In this document: piece by piece, positions 32,684 through 45,200 of the stretch
Position numbering within the stretch: the stretch's first letter is position 1
Layout: each line of letters starts with the position of its first letter
Assembly: GCA_029747015.1 (NCBI GenBank)
Contig: JAKOGI010002468.1
Location: 43,797 to 107,796, forward strand
Reading direction: 5' to 3'
DNA from: Carnegiea gigantea
Lineage: Eukaryota > Streptophyta > Magnoliopsida > Caryophyllales > Cactaceae
Length of the DNA: 64,000 nucleotides
Position numbers and translations under genes: made by a program
The notes under the pieces: generated by a model
What the model saw: only the letters and a program-made list of their open reading frames with translations
Databases searched by the model: none
What the model was told of the DNA's origin: nothing

Positions 32684-34010
32684 TTGACTAAGCATTTTGT
32701 CACTACTTCTTTTTCTTTATATTTTTTATTTGCGTTTGTAGTTTTCCTGGCATTTTGTATATTTCTCCTTTATATGTGGAGTCCCTTTTCATTTGAATTA
32801 GATCCAAAAATCAAAAAGACTTTTCACTCTATGAGGACGAAATTAAGGGTAGAAGAGCAAAGAATCAAGGCTCAAGTAGTTTATTCATCGATGGTAGGAA
32901 TCGGAGGTGACTAAAGAAGGACACTTTAGGATTTTTTTACCCTGGGAGTTCAAGGCATTTCCTTGAGTATCACTCCACCAACCATAGAAGCAAATAATTT
33001 TGAGCATAAACCAGCCCTTATATCAATGGTACAACAATTCCAGTTTGGAGGTACTCCGTTAGAAGATTCAAACTTACACCTCTTAGTCTTTTTAGAGGTG
33101 TGTGACACGTTAAACCTCAACAGAGTTTCAACCGATGCCATTCGCTTGCAGCTATTTCCCTTTTCACTAAAGGATAAGGTGAGGGTGTGGCTTCACTTGT
33201 TGCTCCTAGGATGTACAACGACATGGGAAGAGCTTATAAAGTCTTTCTTGCCAAGTTTTTTCCTCTGAGTAAGACGGCAAGCCTGCTGAATCAAATCACT
33301 ACTTTCTCTCGAAAGGAAGATGAGATGCTCTATGCAGCCTAGGAATGATTCAAGGATCCTTTACGATTGTGCACTCACCATGGTCTTTAAAGATGGATGA
33401 TTATGTAAACATTCTATAATGGAGTCATCCAGCCATTAAGGTCTACTATTGATACGGCAGCAGGAGGTAATCTTATGACCAAAACTAAAGATGAAGTATA
33501 CAATCTTATAGAAGATATGACCCTTAACAATTTCCAATGGTAACCTGAGAGAGCCCAATCTAAGTGGGCAGGAGGTAAGCTAGAATTAGATGCTATTTCT
33601 ATGCTTTCTTCTAAAGTTGATGCTATGTCTTAAAAATTAGAATGCTTGAATGTTAATTCTGTTATTTCAAGTATCCCTTCCCCATCATGTGATATATGTC
33701 GATCAGTTGATAATTTGACTATGCAATGTCAAGTAGATATTCCTTTCACCTAAGATGTAACTGATCAGGCCAACTATATGAACAACTATCACCCTAGACC
33801 AACAAATGACCCTTTCTCTAGCACATATAATCCCAGTTGGCAAAATCACCCCAATTTCTCTTATAGATCTAATGCCCCACTCGTGCCCTAAATGAATTTT
33901 GGACCACCCCCGGATTTCAAAGGCCATCATATCCTCAACAAGCACCTCAAAAATGCAACTTAGAGCCTATGATGGAGAATATGCTTTTCGCACAACCAAA
34001 GCAAGATGAG
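32684..34010 (+). pseudogene. gag of element D (Athila type)
   Basis: Capsid/nucleocapsid protein. The first run (32,684-32,914) holds FELDPKIKKTFHSM, an Athila-like N-terminus, behind a hydrophobic stretch that is probably untranslated leader. The core is at 32,963-33,268 (MVQQFQFGGTPLEDSNLHLLVFLEVCDTL...QLFPFSLKDKVRVWL...TTTWEELIK). A frame change at about 33,245 shifts FFPLSKTASLLNQITTFSRKEDEMLY into another frame. Later a Cys-rich CDICRSVDNLTMQC at 33,688-33,729 resembles the Athila nucleocapsid knuckle. A Tyr/Pro/Asn-rich tail (YHPRP...YNPSWQNHPNFSY) follows. Several stops interrupt. Confidence 0.78.
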
Positions 34011-34022
34011 TAGATTAAGCAA

Positions 34023-34715
34023 TTGATCATCTCTAAGGTCGATGTGGTTACTACTCACAATAAGATGTTGGACGCTCAAATAGCTCAACAAGCTACATCT
34101 TCATTTGCTCCTCTAGGTAGACTGCCTAGTAAACCCGAGTTTGACCCCCGCGAGCAGTGTAACTGTGTTACCTTGAAAGAAGGGGTAGAGGATCCCGAGG
34201 ACATAACGCTTGAGGAGGGTAAAGAATTGATCATGGCTAAGAGCAAGGAGAGAAATAATGAGGGTAAGCCCATGACTTTTAGAGAAAATGACAGCTTTAA
34301 GATTCCCAAAATCTTTCCTCCCAAGCTTCCTGACCCAGGTAGTTTTTCTATCCTTTGTGTCATAGGAAAAGTGAAGATTGAAAGAGCCCTATGTGACCTT
34401 GGCGCAAGTATCCATCTAATGCCCTACTCTATATTCCATAAGCTTCAACTGGGACCATTGCGACCAGCACCCTTTTTACTCCAATTAGTAGATGGTTCTG
34501 AAACACGACCTTTGGGTATGTTAGAGGATGTGCCCGTAAAAATAGGAGATTTTTGGGTGCTAGAAGATTTTATCATTGCTGATATGACTGAGACTGGCGA
34601 TGCCCAAATTATTCTAGGGAGACCCCTTTTGGCTACTCCAAGTTGCACTATTGATGTAAAAGGGGGGCGGATAACATTTGAAGTGGGGGGTGTTATGCTA
34701 CATTTTGTTTTATAG
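34023..34715 (+). CDS. Aspartic protease of element D, 230-codon open run
   Basis: The gag end and aspartic protease are in one uninterrupted frame. The order is a linker (PEFDPREQCNCVTLKEGVED), a Lys/Glu-rich stretch, KIPKIFPPKLPDPGSF, then the active site ALCDLGASIHLMP with Asp at 34,395-34,397, LVDGSETRPLGMLEDVPVKI, and the closing box IILGRPLLATPSCTIDVKGG. All protease motifs look intact. The frame ends at TAG about where RT should begin. It may act on Gag of D or on related Athila Gags. The N-terminal Met is simply the first in the open frame and is probably not a true start. Confidence 0.8.
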   Translation: MIISKVDVVTTHNKMLDAQIAQQATSSFAPLGRLPSKPEFDPREQCNCVTLKEGVEDPEDITLEEGKELIMAKSKERNNEGKPMTFRENDSFKIPKIFPPKLPDPGSFSILCVIGKVKIERALCDLGASIHLMPYSIFHKLQLGPLRPAPFLLQLVDGSETRPLGMLEDVPVKIGDFWVLEDFIIADMTETGDAQIILGRPLLATPSCTIDVKGGRITFEVGGVMLHFVL

Positions 34716-35084
34716 ATGAGAAAATTGTTTCCCCGAATTCTTTCATATCTGATATACGTTCCCTTTCTTCTGAAATTGAGATGGAGGATAGTTAGAGTTA
34801 TCCTCACCCTTTTGATTCTGATTGGATTTCGACTAAGGATCCCAACCGGGGTCATGTTAAGGCGAAGTTTGCTGCTCTTATGTCACCTAGCATACCCGAG
34901 GTTGAGACCTATGCTTCTAGTAAGTCTTCCATGAGTGATTATTATAGCTTCGATCAAGTAGTTCTTTCTTTACCTCATATGGAATGAGTCAATTTGGATT
35001 TTGATCTTGGGATTGAATATGATGATAGTGGTCCGTCTGATGAAGCCTACTATTGATTTGTTTTGTATGCTGATGGTATGCTAT

Positions 35085-35310
35085 GGTGTAATTTGATGAT
35101 GAAGAAGGACCTCCAATCTGAGTATCTAAGGTGGTACCTTCAGTTGAAAGACTTTAATTTCGTGGTTCACGACAAAAACGATACATATGTTGTGCGGAAG
35201 TCCAATGCCCACACTCTCATTGAACTCGAACTAAGACAGAAGAAAAGTCGAGCTCCCGACCTTAAATGAGCACTTCATAGGAGGCAACCCAAGTATTTAT
35301 TTTTCTTTTT
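35085..35310 (+). pseudogene. Residual RNase H end of the deleted pol of element D
   Basis: The reading LRWYLQLKDFNFVVHDKNDTYVV (about 35,128-35,196) resembles the RNase H C-terminal segment of Athila pol (RW-LLLQEFD-EIRD-KG). It is followed by the conserved non-coding phrase aggaggcaacccaag at 35,279-35,293, which I recognise from the pol-to-ORF-1 boundary of Athila-type elements. This suggests internal deletion of RT, most of RNase H and integrase. The match is short, so the call is tentative. Confidence 0.4.
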
Positions 35311-35979
35311 CCTTTTTATGTAGCCTTTTTTATTGTATTTTACGTTTTTGCTATTTATAATCTTCACTATAAATTAATAAAACTCTAGCAAAAGCATAAT
35401 AATTGGTTTTGAAGAACCCCCACAGACACCATCACAATTCGTGAAGCCTCTAACACAAAAACAGAGAGAGAGAGAGAGAAGAACAAAACAAAAAAAGTCG
35501 AGACTAGAGCTGATCATGGACAGTCCGTGGCCAACACCACAGTCCATGGTGAGCCCTGCGTCTGCAGTCAAGGGTTTTCAAGGGCCTTTTGACCCTTATT
35601 CTTTTCATCTTCCTCCTCAAACTTGACTTTCTCTCTCTTTAAACACTTCCTTCTCTCTCTAAAACCTCTATAACCACTTCACTTAAAACCTTCAATTTTT
35701 CACAAAATCCATCAAATTTCTTCCCTTTTCACTGATTTTCTTCACCTTAACCCCATATCTCCCTTTATTTTTCACTTTCAAGCCTTGTTTCTCTCTCATT
35801 TTTCCTATCTCCATGCCCACAAGTGCAACAACTCCATTTTTCAATTTTACTTTTCTAATTTTCATTTTTCTTTCATATTTCTTCACCATTTACTTCCCTT
35901 TTCGTAAATTTTTCATTTTCTAGCATTTTTCTTCTTATTCTCTTTCAATTTGATTTTTCATGTTTTCCTCATCCACACT

Positions 35980-37310
35980 ATGGCACTAAAAAAGAAGGCA
36001 AGAACTGCACAAGAAGCTAGGACTTTAAGCCAAATCCCGCAAAGAGCTCCCCGAAGCTCCCGAACATCGACCACCATGAAAAACCGAGGTAACCTTCCAC
36101 ACCCTTTGGTTTAACTAATCCTAAACAAATTACTAGATATAATGCTTTGAGCAGTAAACTATCAGTAGCTACTCGATATTATGATGAGGATGTATTGAAC
36201 CAGTTCGGATTGTTAGATGATATTTATTGGTTGTTTGCTCAGGGCAGGATGGGTCAATTTTTAGAAATTAGGGACCACACTTATCTAGACCTTACACTTA
36301 AATTCTTAAACACATTGCTTGTTGAGATCACGAGTGGCCCTCGATGTCAAGAGGGCCACATTTTATTTTATCTTAATAGGGAGTTTTGTGAGCTTACTTT
36401 GAGTACCTTTAATAGTATATTTGGCTCTCCACCAAGTATGGACCTCCCATACTACCTGTCCCTAAGGAATTCAATTCGAACGCTTTTTGGTATGAACTTT
36501 CCCGGGATCATCCTTATGACATTAGTAATTCCAAAGGCATGGTTATTCAAAACCCTACATTCATGTGGCCCAATGGTTATTAGCTTGTGGTTTGTTTGCC
36601 AGGGAAGACAGTTTAAATGTATTTCACCTATCTGAATTATATTTTTTATATAGCATGCTTGAAGGTGACCAAATTGACCCCAGGTCATTCTTGGTCAATC
36701 AGTTGTATAGTGCAACCACTAGTTTTGTACATAGGATTGTCATTGGGGACCTCATCACCCCCATTGCTAGGTTGGTTGGAGTTGAACTGAACCCTGATGA
36801 TAGAGCCGCAGGTTAGGAGCAGTTGAACTTGGCCGCTTTTGAACAAATAAAATTTTGTAAGGTTAATGGTGGGCATATTTGTTGGATTTATCCGGGGAAC
36901 CGGCTTATGCCTCTCCTAAATGTTGATCACACCTCTCTTCTGAACTGGACTAATCTCTACTTTTAACCTGGTGATGAAGAGTTGGCACAACCTACCCCAC
37001 CTCCTCTACCTCCTCACTCTAGGGCTTCTAGTTCCTCCCAACCATCCTCCTCTCATGACCATCCTGACCTGCATGCTACTCTTCAGTCAATTCAAGAGAG
37101 GCAAGCTTTTCTACGAGCTTATGTAGAAACTAAGCATGCCTCACTTAGGGGCTTTGTTTAGGAGCACCATGATGAGCTCCTGGGATGTTTGCCTCCCAAA
37201 AATAATATTTCCAAGACTTTAGGGCCTGCTTCGAGACTTGGTGGGATTGGCATATTTCTCAACCCCACCCTCCTTCTTCTCCTCCACCCTCTCCCCCTCC
37301 TTTTTAGATT
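35980..37310 (+). pseudogene. Athila ORF-1-like gene of element D
   Basis: The position after pol is where Athila elements carry an extra gene (sometimes called envelope-like or ORF-1, function unknown). ATG 35,980 opens a basic N-terminus (KKKARTAQEARTL...RAPRSSR). A frame change near 36,105 leads to the core run 36,147-36,635 (TRYYDEDVLNQFGLLDDIYWLF...YLDLTLKFLNTLL...FYLNREFCELTLSTFNSIFG), the signature of the plant retrotransposon ORF-1 family. Another frame change near 36,560 leads to LACGLFAREDSLNVFHLSELYFLYSML...GDLITPIARLVGVEL. A Pro/Ser-rich tail and FLRAYVETKHASL (about 37,108-37,146) follow. I see no transmembrane segment. Confidence 0.72.
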
Positions 37311-39062
37311 TTTATGCTTGCATTAAGGACAATGCTTTACCCAAGCATGGGCGAGTTGTTGCAGTTGTTTGCGGTTCCATATATGTGTTTTGTGGATGTG
37401 TGAAATTTGTGGTTGCTAAGTTTTTTTTAGGTCACGTATTTAGGTTTAGTTTACATTTCTAGCTTATTATTTAGTTTTTCAAGGTTTCTTTCTTCGTTTT
37501 GGCTTTGTTTTAACACTTTTTAGTTTTTAGTTGCATTGTAGGCTTAGTAAAAACCAAAAACAAAACCTAAAAAGAAAAATAAAAGAGCCTATAAATCCTC
37601 CGATGATGAGCCTTTAGACTAAGTGGCTTTCTTTTTCTTATTTTGACCCTTTTTTGTTAGGCCCATTTGTGAATAAAATGTTTGTTTCTGCATTTTTGAA
37701 CTATGCTTCATGTTTTGACCTTCACGTTAGATATGAGTTCATTGCTTAATGATTCTTGGCATTAGTGTTTGGCATAGGAAATTCAAAGAGCTAGATAAGC
37801 TTTGTCCTGTAAGCTTTTGAGCCTGAATAAACTAATTCATCATTTTAGTCTCATATTTTGTTTTATGTGTGACTCTTCCTAGATTTCAAGTCTCTAGAGC
37901 TTGCTTTGACTCTTATTCAAGATCATATTTAGCATGCACATTTAGGCAACATAATTGAGGCATTCTTTGACTTTATGTGCTACATTGACCAAATAGCCAC
38001 CCTTATGTGAATGATTTATCTCTTGCTACCCCTTTGAGCCTTTACCGAGTTTATTGATAAGAACCTATATTATTATCTTTGGCCACACACATATGTCCTA
38101 CCCTTTTAGGGCTATAGAGTTTTCATAGTTGATTGGGAGTAGTTTGTGGATAATAATCTTTCATAGATATTGTGGTTTAGTTGGATATGATAAGGGATTC
38201 ATACTTTATTTTTCCCTTCAAAGTCAATTGAGTTATGTTTTTTGAGTTGCAAGAAAAGTGTTGAAAATGCATAGTTTCCTTTGCCATTATCCTCCTCTTT
38301 GAAAAAAAAAAAATAAAGCACACCAAACATGTGTAAAAGCAAAAAATGTGTGTACGTTGGGAAAAAAACAAACAAATTCTAAAAAAACAAAACAAAGAAG
38401 AGAAAAACCAAAAAAAGATGGGAAAAAAAGAAAAAAATGGTGCGATAAGAAGATTTGGCATTGGTTTTATATTTTTAGGCACTTTTTCTTGTGACATCAC
38501 TTGTGGATGTTGTTGATATGTTGAGGAATATGTTTTAGTTGGAAGATGATAGTTTAAGCTCTTATTCTTTGATGTTTAGCTCCATAAATTTCAAAATATT
38601 TGTTCCCTCCTTACCTTTACCCATTTGCCTCGTTACGACCCTTAAAAGTCCTCGTGATTGCCTTCTGTGTTTTGCATCATAGCAACTTTGAATTAGAGAC
38701 TCTTATAAAGTTTATGGTTGATTTGGTTCTATGGAATGAGATTTGAGAGAACCGCATTTAATTTTAAACACATGAGTGATGAGCGTCTCATCTCTAAAGT
38801 GAGGTTCTATTGGTTCTTCTAAGCTCTACTTATTATTGTTCAAGTCGATTTGAGTTGTTGCTTTAATATTTTGATGTGATGGTTCTTACTTTTTCAAAAA
38901 TTTCCTTCTCTTATCTGTTTATAAAAGTTTTTCATCACTTTTGGGCTAAACTTCTTAGGTTGATTTGGTTATTGATGTTGCTACTGATATTTTCCTGAGG
39001 AGGTTATTCACATTTTTAGCCTCAGTTTCCTAATTGCTTGGAGATAAGCAATGGTTTAAGCA
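37311..39062 (+). other. Non-coding 3' region of element D
   Basis: Long T-rich and A-rich stretches (for example 38,300-38,430) without conserved protein motifs lie between ORF-1 and the PPT. Open frames here on the minus strand are low-complexity shadows. Confidence 0.65.
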
Positions 39063-39063
39063 T

Positions 39064-39072
39064 GAGGGAGTT
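39064..39072 (+). other. Polypurine tract of element D
   Basis: GAGGGAGTT precedes TGATAAGTCC at 39,073, the 3' LTR start. Confidence 0.6.
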
Positions 39073-39303
39073 TGATAAGTCCGTAAAATGCACACTATTT
39101 TGAAGATATTTTGTGCCATTTTTAGAGAGAATTATGTGCTCTATGTTAGACTATGCACTCCATTATTGGTTTTACGCCCGGACATGGTTTTTTTTCTGTG
39201 TTTTGTAGGTTTTTAGATAATGTTTGCAGGTTTTTGGATTATTTTACCCCAAAATTGACCATAATTGAGCGAATCTTGACTCCCCTCGGACACCCTCAAG
39301 TAG
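39073..39303 (+). repeat. 3' LTR of element D, truncated by element F
   Basis: It matches 31,387 onward through ttgac-cccc-c-gacac, then similarity is lost at about 39,303. About 1 kb of the LTR is missing and should follow the 3' LTR of element F beyond the window. Confidence 0.75.
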
Positions 39304-41902
39304 CCAATCCTAAATCATGTTTATTTATTTAATTAAGCAAAGTGATTAATTTCATCACATTTAATTATCGCTTTTAATCATTACAATTGGAAAATTTTGT
39401 TTAGGCCCTTACTTTGTAATTCGGGTTCTTGTTTTTGCAAAATGTTGAGGAAAATGAATAGCAGGCCTCGATAATTAAGATTTAAGTGATTAAATTATTG
39501 TTCATAACAACACAAAAATTTAAATTTCGAGCTATGCAAAAGTTTTATCGCAACAAAACGTTGTATTTTCGAGCCCAACTCATTTCAGGCTCAAGTGGAG
39601 AGCAACAAGTTGCCTAATTAAATTTACCTAATTATCATTATCTAAGCCTAATTATGCTTACCCAAAAGCTACTTTTTGAGTGGATAAAATCAGCCAATTT
39701 ATCAAGAAAAGTCAAGAAGTAGTAACCAAAAGCAAGCTAGCCATCTTCTGTTCTCCTTCTTTCTTCCTCACACATGGCAGCGCCACCCCTTTCCTTGGCT
39801 GATCTGCCACCCTCCAGCCATCTTGCCTCCACCAGCCAGGCACCACCAGCCATAGCTACAACCCAAACACCTCTAACATCAAGCACTATCTTCGTCTTGT
39901 CCTTTTGATCACCAAGTGATGTATAAACCCAACCTAATTTTGTTTACCTTTGGTTTTATGTCGGATTTGATTAAAGATCATGTTATTTTGTTAGAAATAA
40001 GTGTGAGTTGACATTTATGTTGATTTTAGATTAGTTTAAATGCAAAAATAAGTTGATCATAAGTTAGGGTTTTGGCACGATGATTATACATGATTTAGCT
40101 TACCCTTAGCATCAAGGATGTTATTTGTATATATTTGGATGGGAATGGAGTTTGGATGTGTTGTTTAACTTGGATAAATCCTTGGGGTGATTTTTCTAAA
40201 AAGGGGTGGATTAGGGAAGCCTTCTTCAATTGAATAAAATAGGTTATTTTGTATATCTATGCTAGTAAGTGAGGTTAGGTATGTATTTCAAGTGTTTTTG
40301 TAAAGAGAAGAATTGAAAACTAGATGAAGATAATTATGAAGTAAATTTAAGTAGCATGGCTTTATAAGGGTGACGATAAGGAATAAATGATGGGTTAGTG
40401 ATTTTAAAGAGTGATTTTAGGGGGGGAATTATGTGAAGAAAAGGTTGAAAACATGGGCATTAGGCAGTGCACAGACCCAAAACAGGGGTGCATTTACGAT
40501 AAAACTGGTATTGATTGGTACTTAGAAAATTATTAATTTTCATGGAGAGATAGAACAATGTATTATCCTTTAAATAGCTCTTGAATCACTTTATTTCGGG
40601 TTCTGTGGAAAAATTTATAGCCGATTTCCTAAGACTGCGCAGCAACCATGGAAGCTGTGCGTAGTTTTGTTTACGATCGATTTTAGAATAGTGTTGTGGT
40701 AATTGGGTTTTGCACTATGAATAAAAGTGTTTTAGGACTTCCTAACTGTCCATATTGGCATTTTTGGTCTCAATTTGAGGTCGAGAGTGTAAGTTATGAA
40801 CTATTCTTCCCATGCCTCTATTAAGCCTTACTTTATAACCTAAACTATTTGCCTTGATCTAAACTAAGTTCCCATAGTTTTTATAGTTTTTATCATCTTA
40901 GTTTAACTTATCTTATATCTTTTCATTGGTTTCTGAATACCTTTAGTAAACCAATTCTATTTAAAATTATCAATTGTGAGAATAAATTCATTGCTGACTT
41001 CATGTACCTATCATGATGATTTTGAGCAGAATCAAGGCCTAATCTATTGCTTCTTCCCCTTCTTGTGCATAAATACTATCCATTGAGATTACATTAAAAA
41101 TCTCAGGTATGTTCATTGTCAGTATCTTTAGAAATCAGAACGTACTTATCAAAATCATGATGTTTTGGTGAGTACATCAATGAATCAGTTTAATCCGTGA
41201 TTTGTCACATAATTAGTGACCTCATCAGCTATCAATTACAAGGCATTGCCCATCAGCTAACCGTATGGCCTCAGGTTAGGTCCCTCGATCGGTCTGGCAG
41301 GAGTACACCTATCTACAGATCATATCAGTTCTCAAGGGTTCACTACCAGAAAATAAATAGCAATGCCATTTTGCATTCATCTAATTCCCTATTTTAAATT
41401 AAAATGAATTACAAAGTGGGCACAGTCAATGTTTCAATGATCATTTAACAATATAGGAATGCATGTACTAAGCTTCAACTCACATTTCGAAATATTTGCT
41501 ATGTTTTATTTTAGGCAAGTGCTCAGTGAACCGCACCCATGCCAGTAAACCTATTGAGGATGATAAGTGAGCAAGGGACCCTGCTGGATTACTAATGGCG
41601 CATTGTATTTATGTTTTTAAAGATGTACTTTGAAGTACCTTGTGACTATAACAAGATAGTGAATTGCCTTCTGTGATATGTAAATCTCATATTCGCTATC
41701 ATCTACACATGTATGGTTTTGGATGCTATGAACAGTTTAGATTTGATATATGCTCAACTGTAATATTCCTAGTGTTACCACTTTAAGCCTTGTCCTTTTG
41801 GGAAGGCGGCAACACCTTGATCATTGGGATTATCACTTGTAATGAAGAGGATTATTTTAGAAATTGCAAACAGTGAAATATGTCCATTTTAGGCGTGTTA
41901 TA
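39304..41902 (+). repeat. Probable 5' LTR of element F
   Basis: About 2.6 kb without genes ends GTGTTATA, four bases before the PBS. The end resembles the GTGTTACA end of element G's LTRs. The start is not certain: I see no TGTAACA at the junction. No partner LTR is within the window. Confidence 0.6.
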
Positions 41903-41906
41903 GATT

Positions 41907-41922
41907 TGGTATCAAAGCCAGG
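41907..41922 (+). other. Primer-binding site, initiator tRNA-Met (element F)
   Basis: TGGTATCAAAGCCAGG matches the initiator-Met tRNA complement at 15 of 16 positions. It has the same four-base spacing from the LTR end as element G. Confidence 0.82.
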
Positions 41923-42079
41923 TTTGGATTTTCTTGATGGGTTATGGAGTATGGAGAATAAAAATAGGTGGGAGAGGAGTTTGGTTAGAAAGGATTATTA
42001 TTATGTCGTCGGAGATTGGTAATAGTAGAAAAGTTTGAGTACATCTCTTACATGTTTTTCATTTATGTTTCCTTGTTAG

Positions 42080-42286
42080 ATGGATCCATATGCAGTAAAC
42101 ATGATGTCGAGTACATCTGTGGCTGCTCATATCTCTCTTTTTCATGCTAGTATGGTAGCTCATGCACAAGACCCCTTTTCTAAGTTTCATAGTATTACAA
42201 TCCATGCTTGTAGATTGTTCTGGTCCTTACCTATGGTTGGCTCATGGGTTGAGTACAGGATTCACTATCATGATTTCATGATGATG
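42080..42286 (+). pseudogene. Pre-gag ORF of element F, 5' exon-like piece
   Basis: ATG 42,080 opens 69 codons (MDPYAVNMMSSTS...) that run to 42,286, where element G is inserted. If G and one copy of the TGATG duplication are ignored, the frame continues directly at 58,519 in the frame of the acidic ORF ending at 59,001. The function is unknown. No domain is recognised. It precedes gag in the PBS-to-gag interval. Confidence 0.55.
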
Positions 42287-45200
42287 TGTAACATCAGCAT
42301 TTTCCTTTTTCTATTAAAGCTAATTGTATTGTCTTCTTAAGTTATAAAATCATATTTTATTAACGATATAAGCTAAATTATTATTTATGTCCTTATGTGA
42401 GCAATAATTTTATTAAAAAAGAATATTTTTGCCGCCATTAGTATTATTATTATTAGTTTTGAAACTCTTTCGATGACTTCTGATAAGCGTTAATAATGGT
42501 TATTAACGAGTACTAAATCAAGTAGGAACCCGAGTTCGATTAGCTTGTTAACCTTCGAATTAGTTTCAAGGTTTATTAAATCGAACCTTGACATCCTTGG
42601 AAATGAGTAATCGATGAAAGGTCGTATTATTGATTTGGGTTTCAAGTTTGGGATATGAATTAGACTAGCGGTACCAATTCTTAAATAGCTTGGAACCAAA
42701 AAAAAAAGAGAGAGAGAGAGAGAGAAGGAGGGTCATTTTAGTAAAATCATGCGTGACCCCATTTCTTTCTCCTCCTTCACGCGACCACCCACCCCCCTAC
42801 AGCTCTCCCTCTCCTCTCCTCTCTGCTCTACGTCTCCTTCCTCCTCTCTATCCACCATGAACGCAGCCTCAAACTCCCAGAACTCCATGAATACTTGCCC
42901 TACCTAGCCAGTATTTCTCACTATTCAACCTTTCTCAGAACCCTAGAAGCCATTGCTGTGAATTTCGGGCAAGAACAGAGTGCGATTTCCCCGGTTGTCG
43001 TTGATTCTGGTGAGGGTTTGGAGCGCCGAGCGTGTTCCCAGATTTGACCATGCATTTTAGTCCTTAGTCACTCCAATTCCTCTACAAATTAAGGCTAAAT
43101 TCGCATCACAAGCATCAACAAAAAGCACCAAGTCAGTGAGTGAAGTTTGGGTCGAATTGCGCAGGTTTAGGTGTGGTTTGGGGTATGTCGTGTGGTCAGG
43201 GAGCAAGGAGTCGAAAGTTGGGCTTTTTGAGTACCCAAAGTCGAGCCCAAAGCCCTTTGAATGAGTCTCTAGTATGGAATCGAGGTGGGTGTTTCTCACC
43301 TCCTAAGTATTAGTAGTTTCAAAATTGTTTTAACCTTTAAGTCGCGTTGCATATGAGTTTAGGATTAGTCAGATCGATTGGGGTTATGCATGTTCTGTTT
43401 GAGCTGAATTTAGTTTAAATCGATGCATGTTAAGTTTAGTTAGTTTATGCCTGAAAGTGACTTCGAAATAACCTAATGATGCCTTGAACCGATATATGTT
43501 AGTTTAGTTAACTAACGCTTGAAAATGGTTTCGAATCGATATATGTTAGTTTAGTTAACTAATGCTTGAAAATAGCTTCGAATTGGAATGTGAATGTTTA
43601 GAATCGATATATGTACACTTAGTTAATTCATGGTTGTTTAATAGCTTCGAAACGAAATATGAATGCTTAGAATCGATACATGTACACTTAGTCAATTCAT
43701 GCTCGTTTAATAGCTTTGAATTAAAATGTGAATATTTAGAATCGACACATGTACACTTAGTTAATTCATGCTCGATTAATAGCTTTGAAATAAAATGAGA
43801 ATACTTAGAATCAATACTTGTGTGATTAGTTAGTTTATACCTGAACAGTGACTTCGAAATAATAAATGAACACCTCGAATCTATGTTTGCTTATTTAGTT
43901 AAATCACGCTCGTAGTCTTGGAAATAATTTATGAATGTTGAAACGAGCATGTTTACCCCTTGGTTGTAATACATGAATGGAATCGCGTTTCATGCCTTGT
44001 AAGTTTAATTTAGCTTGCTAAGCGTTCGTTTCAAGTTAATACGATATGGATATATATTTATGTATATATGGTTAGAACTGTTGGCTGTAGCGCATTGCTG
44101 AATCATATCTATTTGCTCGGTAAGTTATGTATTGGTAAGTTTATATACCACTTTTCAGTATGACCTCGGGGTTAGAATGCTAGATTGTGAAACTGAGACT
44201 GAGATGGTGATTGGATGGTTTGAGGCAGAACTATGAGTAGTTTGAGGTTTCCTGTGGTCGGTTGTTATGTGAGGAGGGAGCCTGGGCTGTGATTTACCGC
44301 AATCGCGTGGATTGCGAGGCCATGTGTGATTTATTATGCTAAGTTAGATTATGAAGTGTTATGAATGTGCCATGTGTAAAACCCTTCCCTATTAAAATTG
44401 TTAAATGATCCTATGTGAATGATTTGCAAACTTAGTAATCTCTAAAAGGGTCATTAAAAGCATGTTTTCACCATTTTGAATGCTTCTGAAGGTTTGCTAA
44501 TTGCCTGTTGGTTTGTAAGACGTTTGCAGCCTAGAATGATCCTAAATCGTCGAACTAATCAGTAACTGACCCAACTAAATAGTCGATAGGTTTAGGAAGT
44601 TTAAAAGCGAACTAAAAGTGAGTTGGAAAATGTTTTAAGGCTTTAGTTTGTTTATATCTCCTCCTTTGAGTTCAAAAAGGATTGAAACAAAGTGAAAAAG
44701 GGCAACTGAAGGAGTTTTGTTACGAAACTTAGTTTGAGTTATATGCTACCTAAGTACTTTAAGTTTCGAATGAGTTTTGAATTGCGAGTTAGCAAATTCA
44801 TTACGATTTTAAAAGGGTTTCCAAGTTGAAAATGAAAGAACTATAACCAATGGTAGGGTTATGGGCTATTTTGCTAGATAAGCATATATATGAATAAGCA
44901 TAAGTACTCATATGTGTAAGTAATTATGATTATATTTTTGTGTACGTTGAGGAGCTACTCTAGAAACTTTAAGCTTAAGTCTGAGAGCCAAGGATAGTGG
45001 CTTAGTATCCCGCCTAGCATAACATAAGCTATGTTAAGATGACTCAGGCATGGTGGTTTGAATCTCGCCTGAAGTCTCAGTATGTAAGTTATGTCTCAGC
45101 ATAGTATGATGTCTGTCCGGATAGGTGCATGTTGCCACCCGAGTTTCGCCGGCTCGGGATGGCAGTAACAAAGTACCCGTATGAGTTTAGTCTCCTCACT

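Larger units (their letters stand above)
31387..39303 (+). mobile_element. Element D: Athila-like, gag-protease plus ORF-1, no RT or integrase core
   Basis: 5' LTR (31,387-32,625), tRNA-Asp PBS, gag, protease, a short pol remnant, an Athila ORF-1-like gene, a non-coding 3' region, a PPT and a 3' LTR start (39,073) are in order. The first about 230 bases of both LTRs match. Between protease (end about 34,715) and ORF-1 (start 35,980) there is only about 1.26 kb, too little for RT and integrase, and none of their catalytic boxes is visible. It is inserted in Sirevirus RT. Its 3' LTR is cut by element F near 39,303. Confidence 0.8.

Noticed and set aside
32684..32800. Hydrophobic N-terminal segment in front of D gag that looks like a signal anchor
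   Set aside because: It lies in T-rich leader just after the PBS. The recognisable gag sequence starts later, so it is probably not translated as a membrane segment.
35464..35480. GA microsatellite, likewise at 42,708-42,726
   Set aside because: Short simple repeats without further structure; common in plant LTRs.
38177..38500. 107-codon minus-strand open frame rich in Phe and Ser
   Set aside because: Low-complexity shadow of A-rich untranslated sequence in element D.
43562..43798. Open frame with periodic ESIxVHLVNS repeats, seen again at 49,528 and 55,473
   Set aside because: It is the translation of the 69-bp degenerate DNA tandem array in each LTR of G. The period is a multiple of three, so stops are avoided, and there is no start context or homologous protein.
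43440..43900. Possible CRISPR-like or short-spaced repeat array
   Set aside because: Units are contiguous, diverged and lack unique spacers, and the context is a plant LTR.
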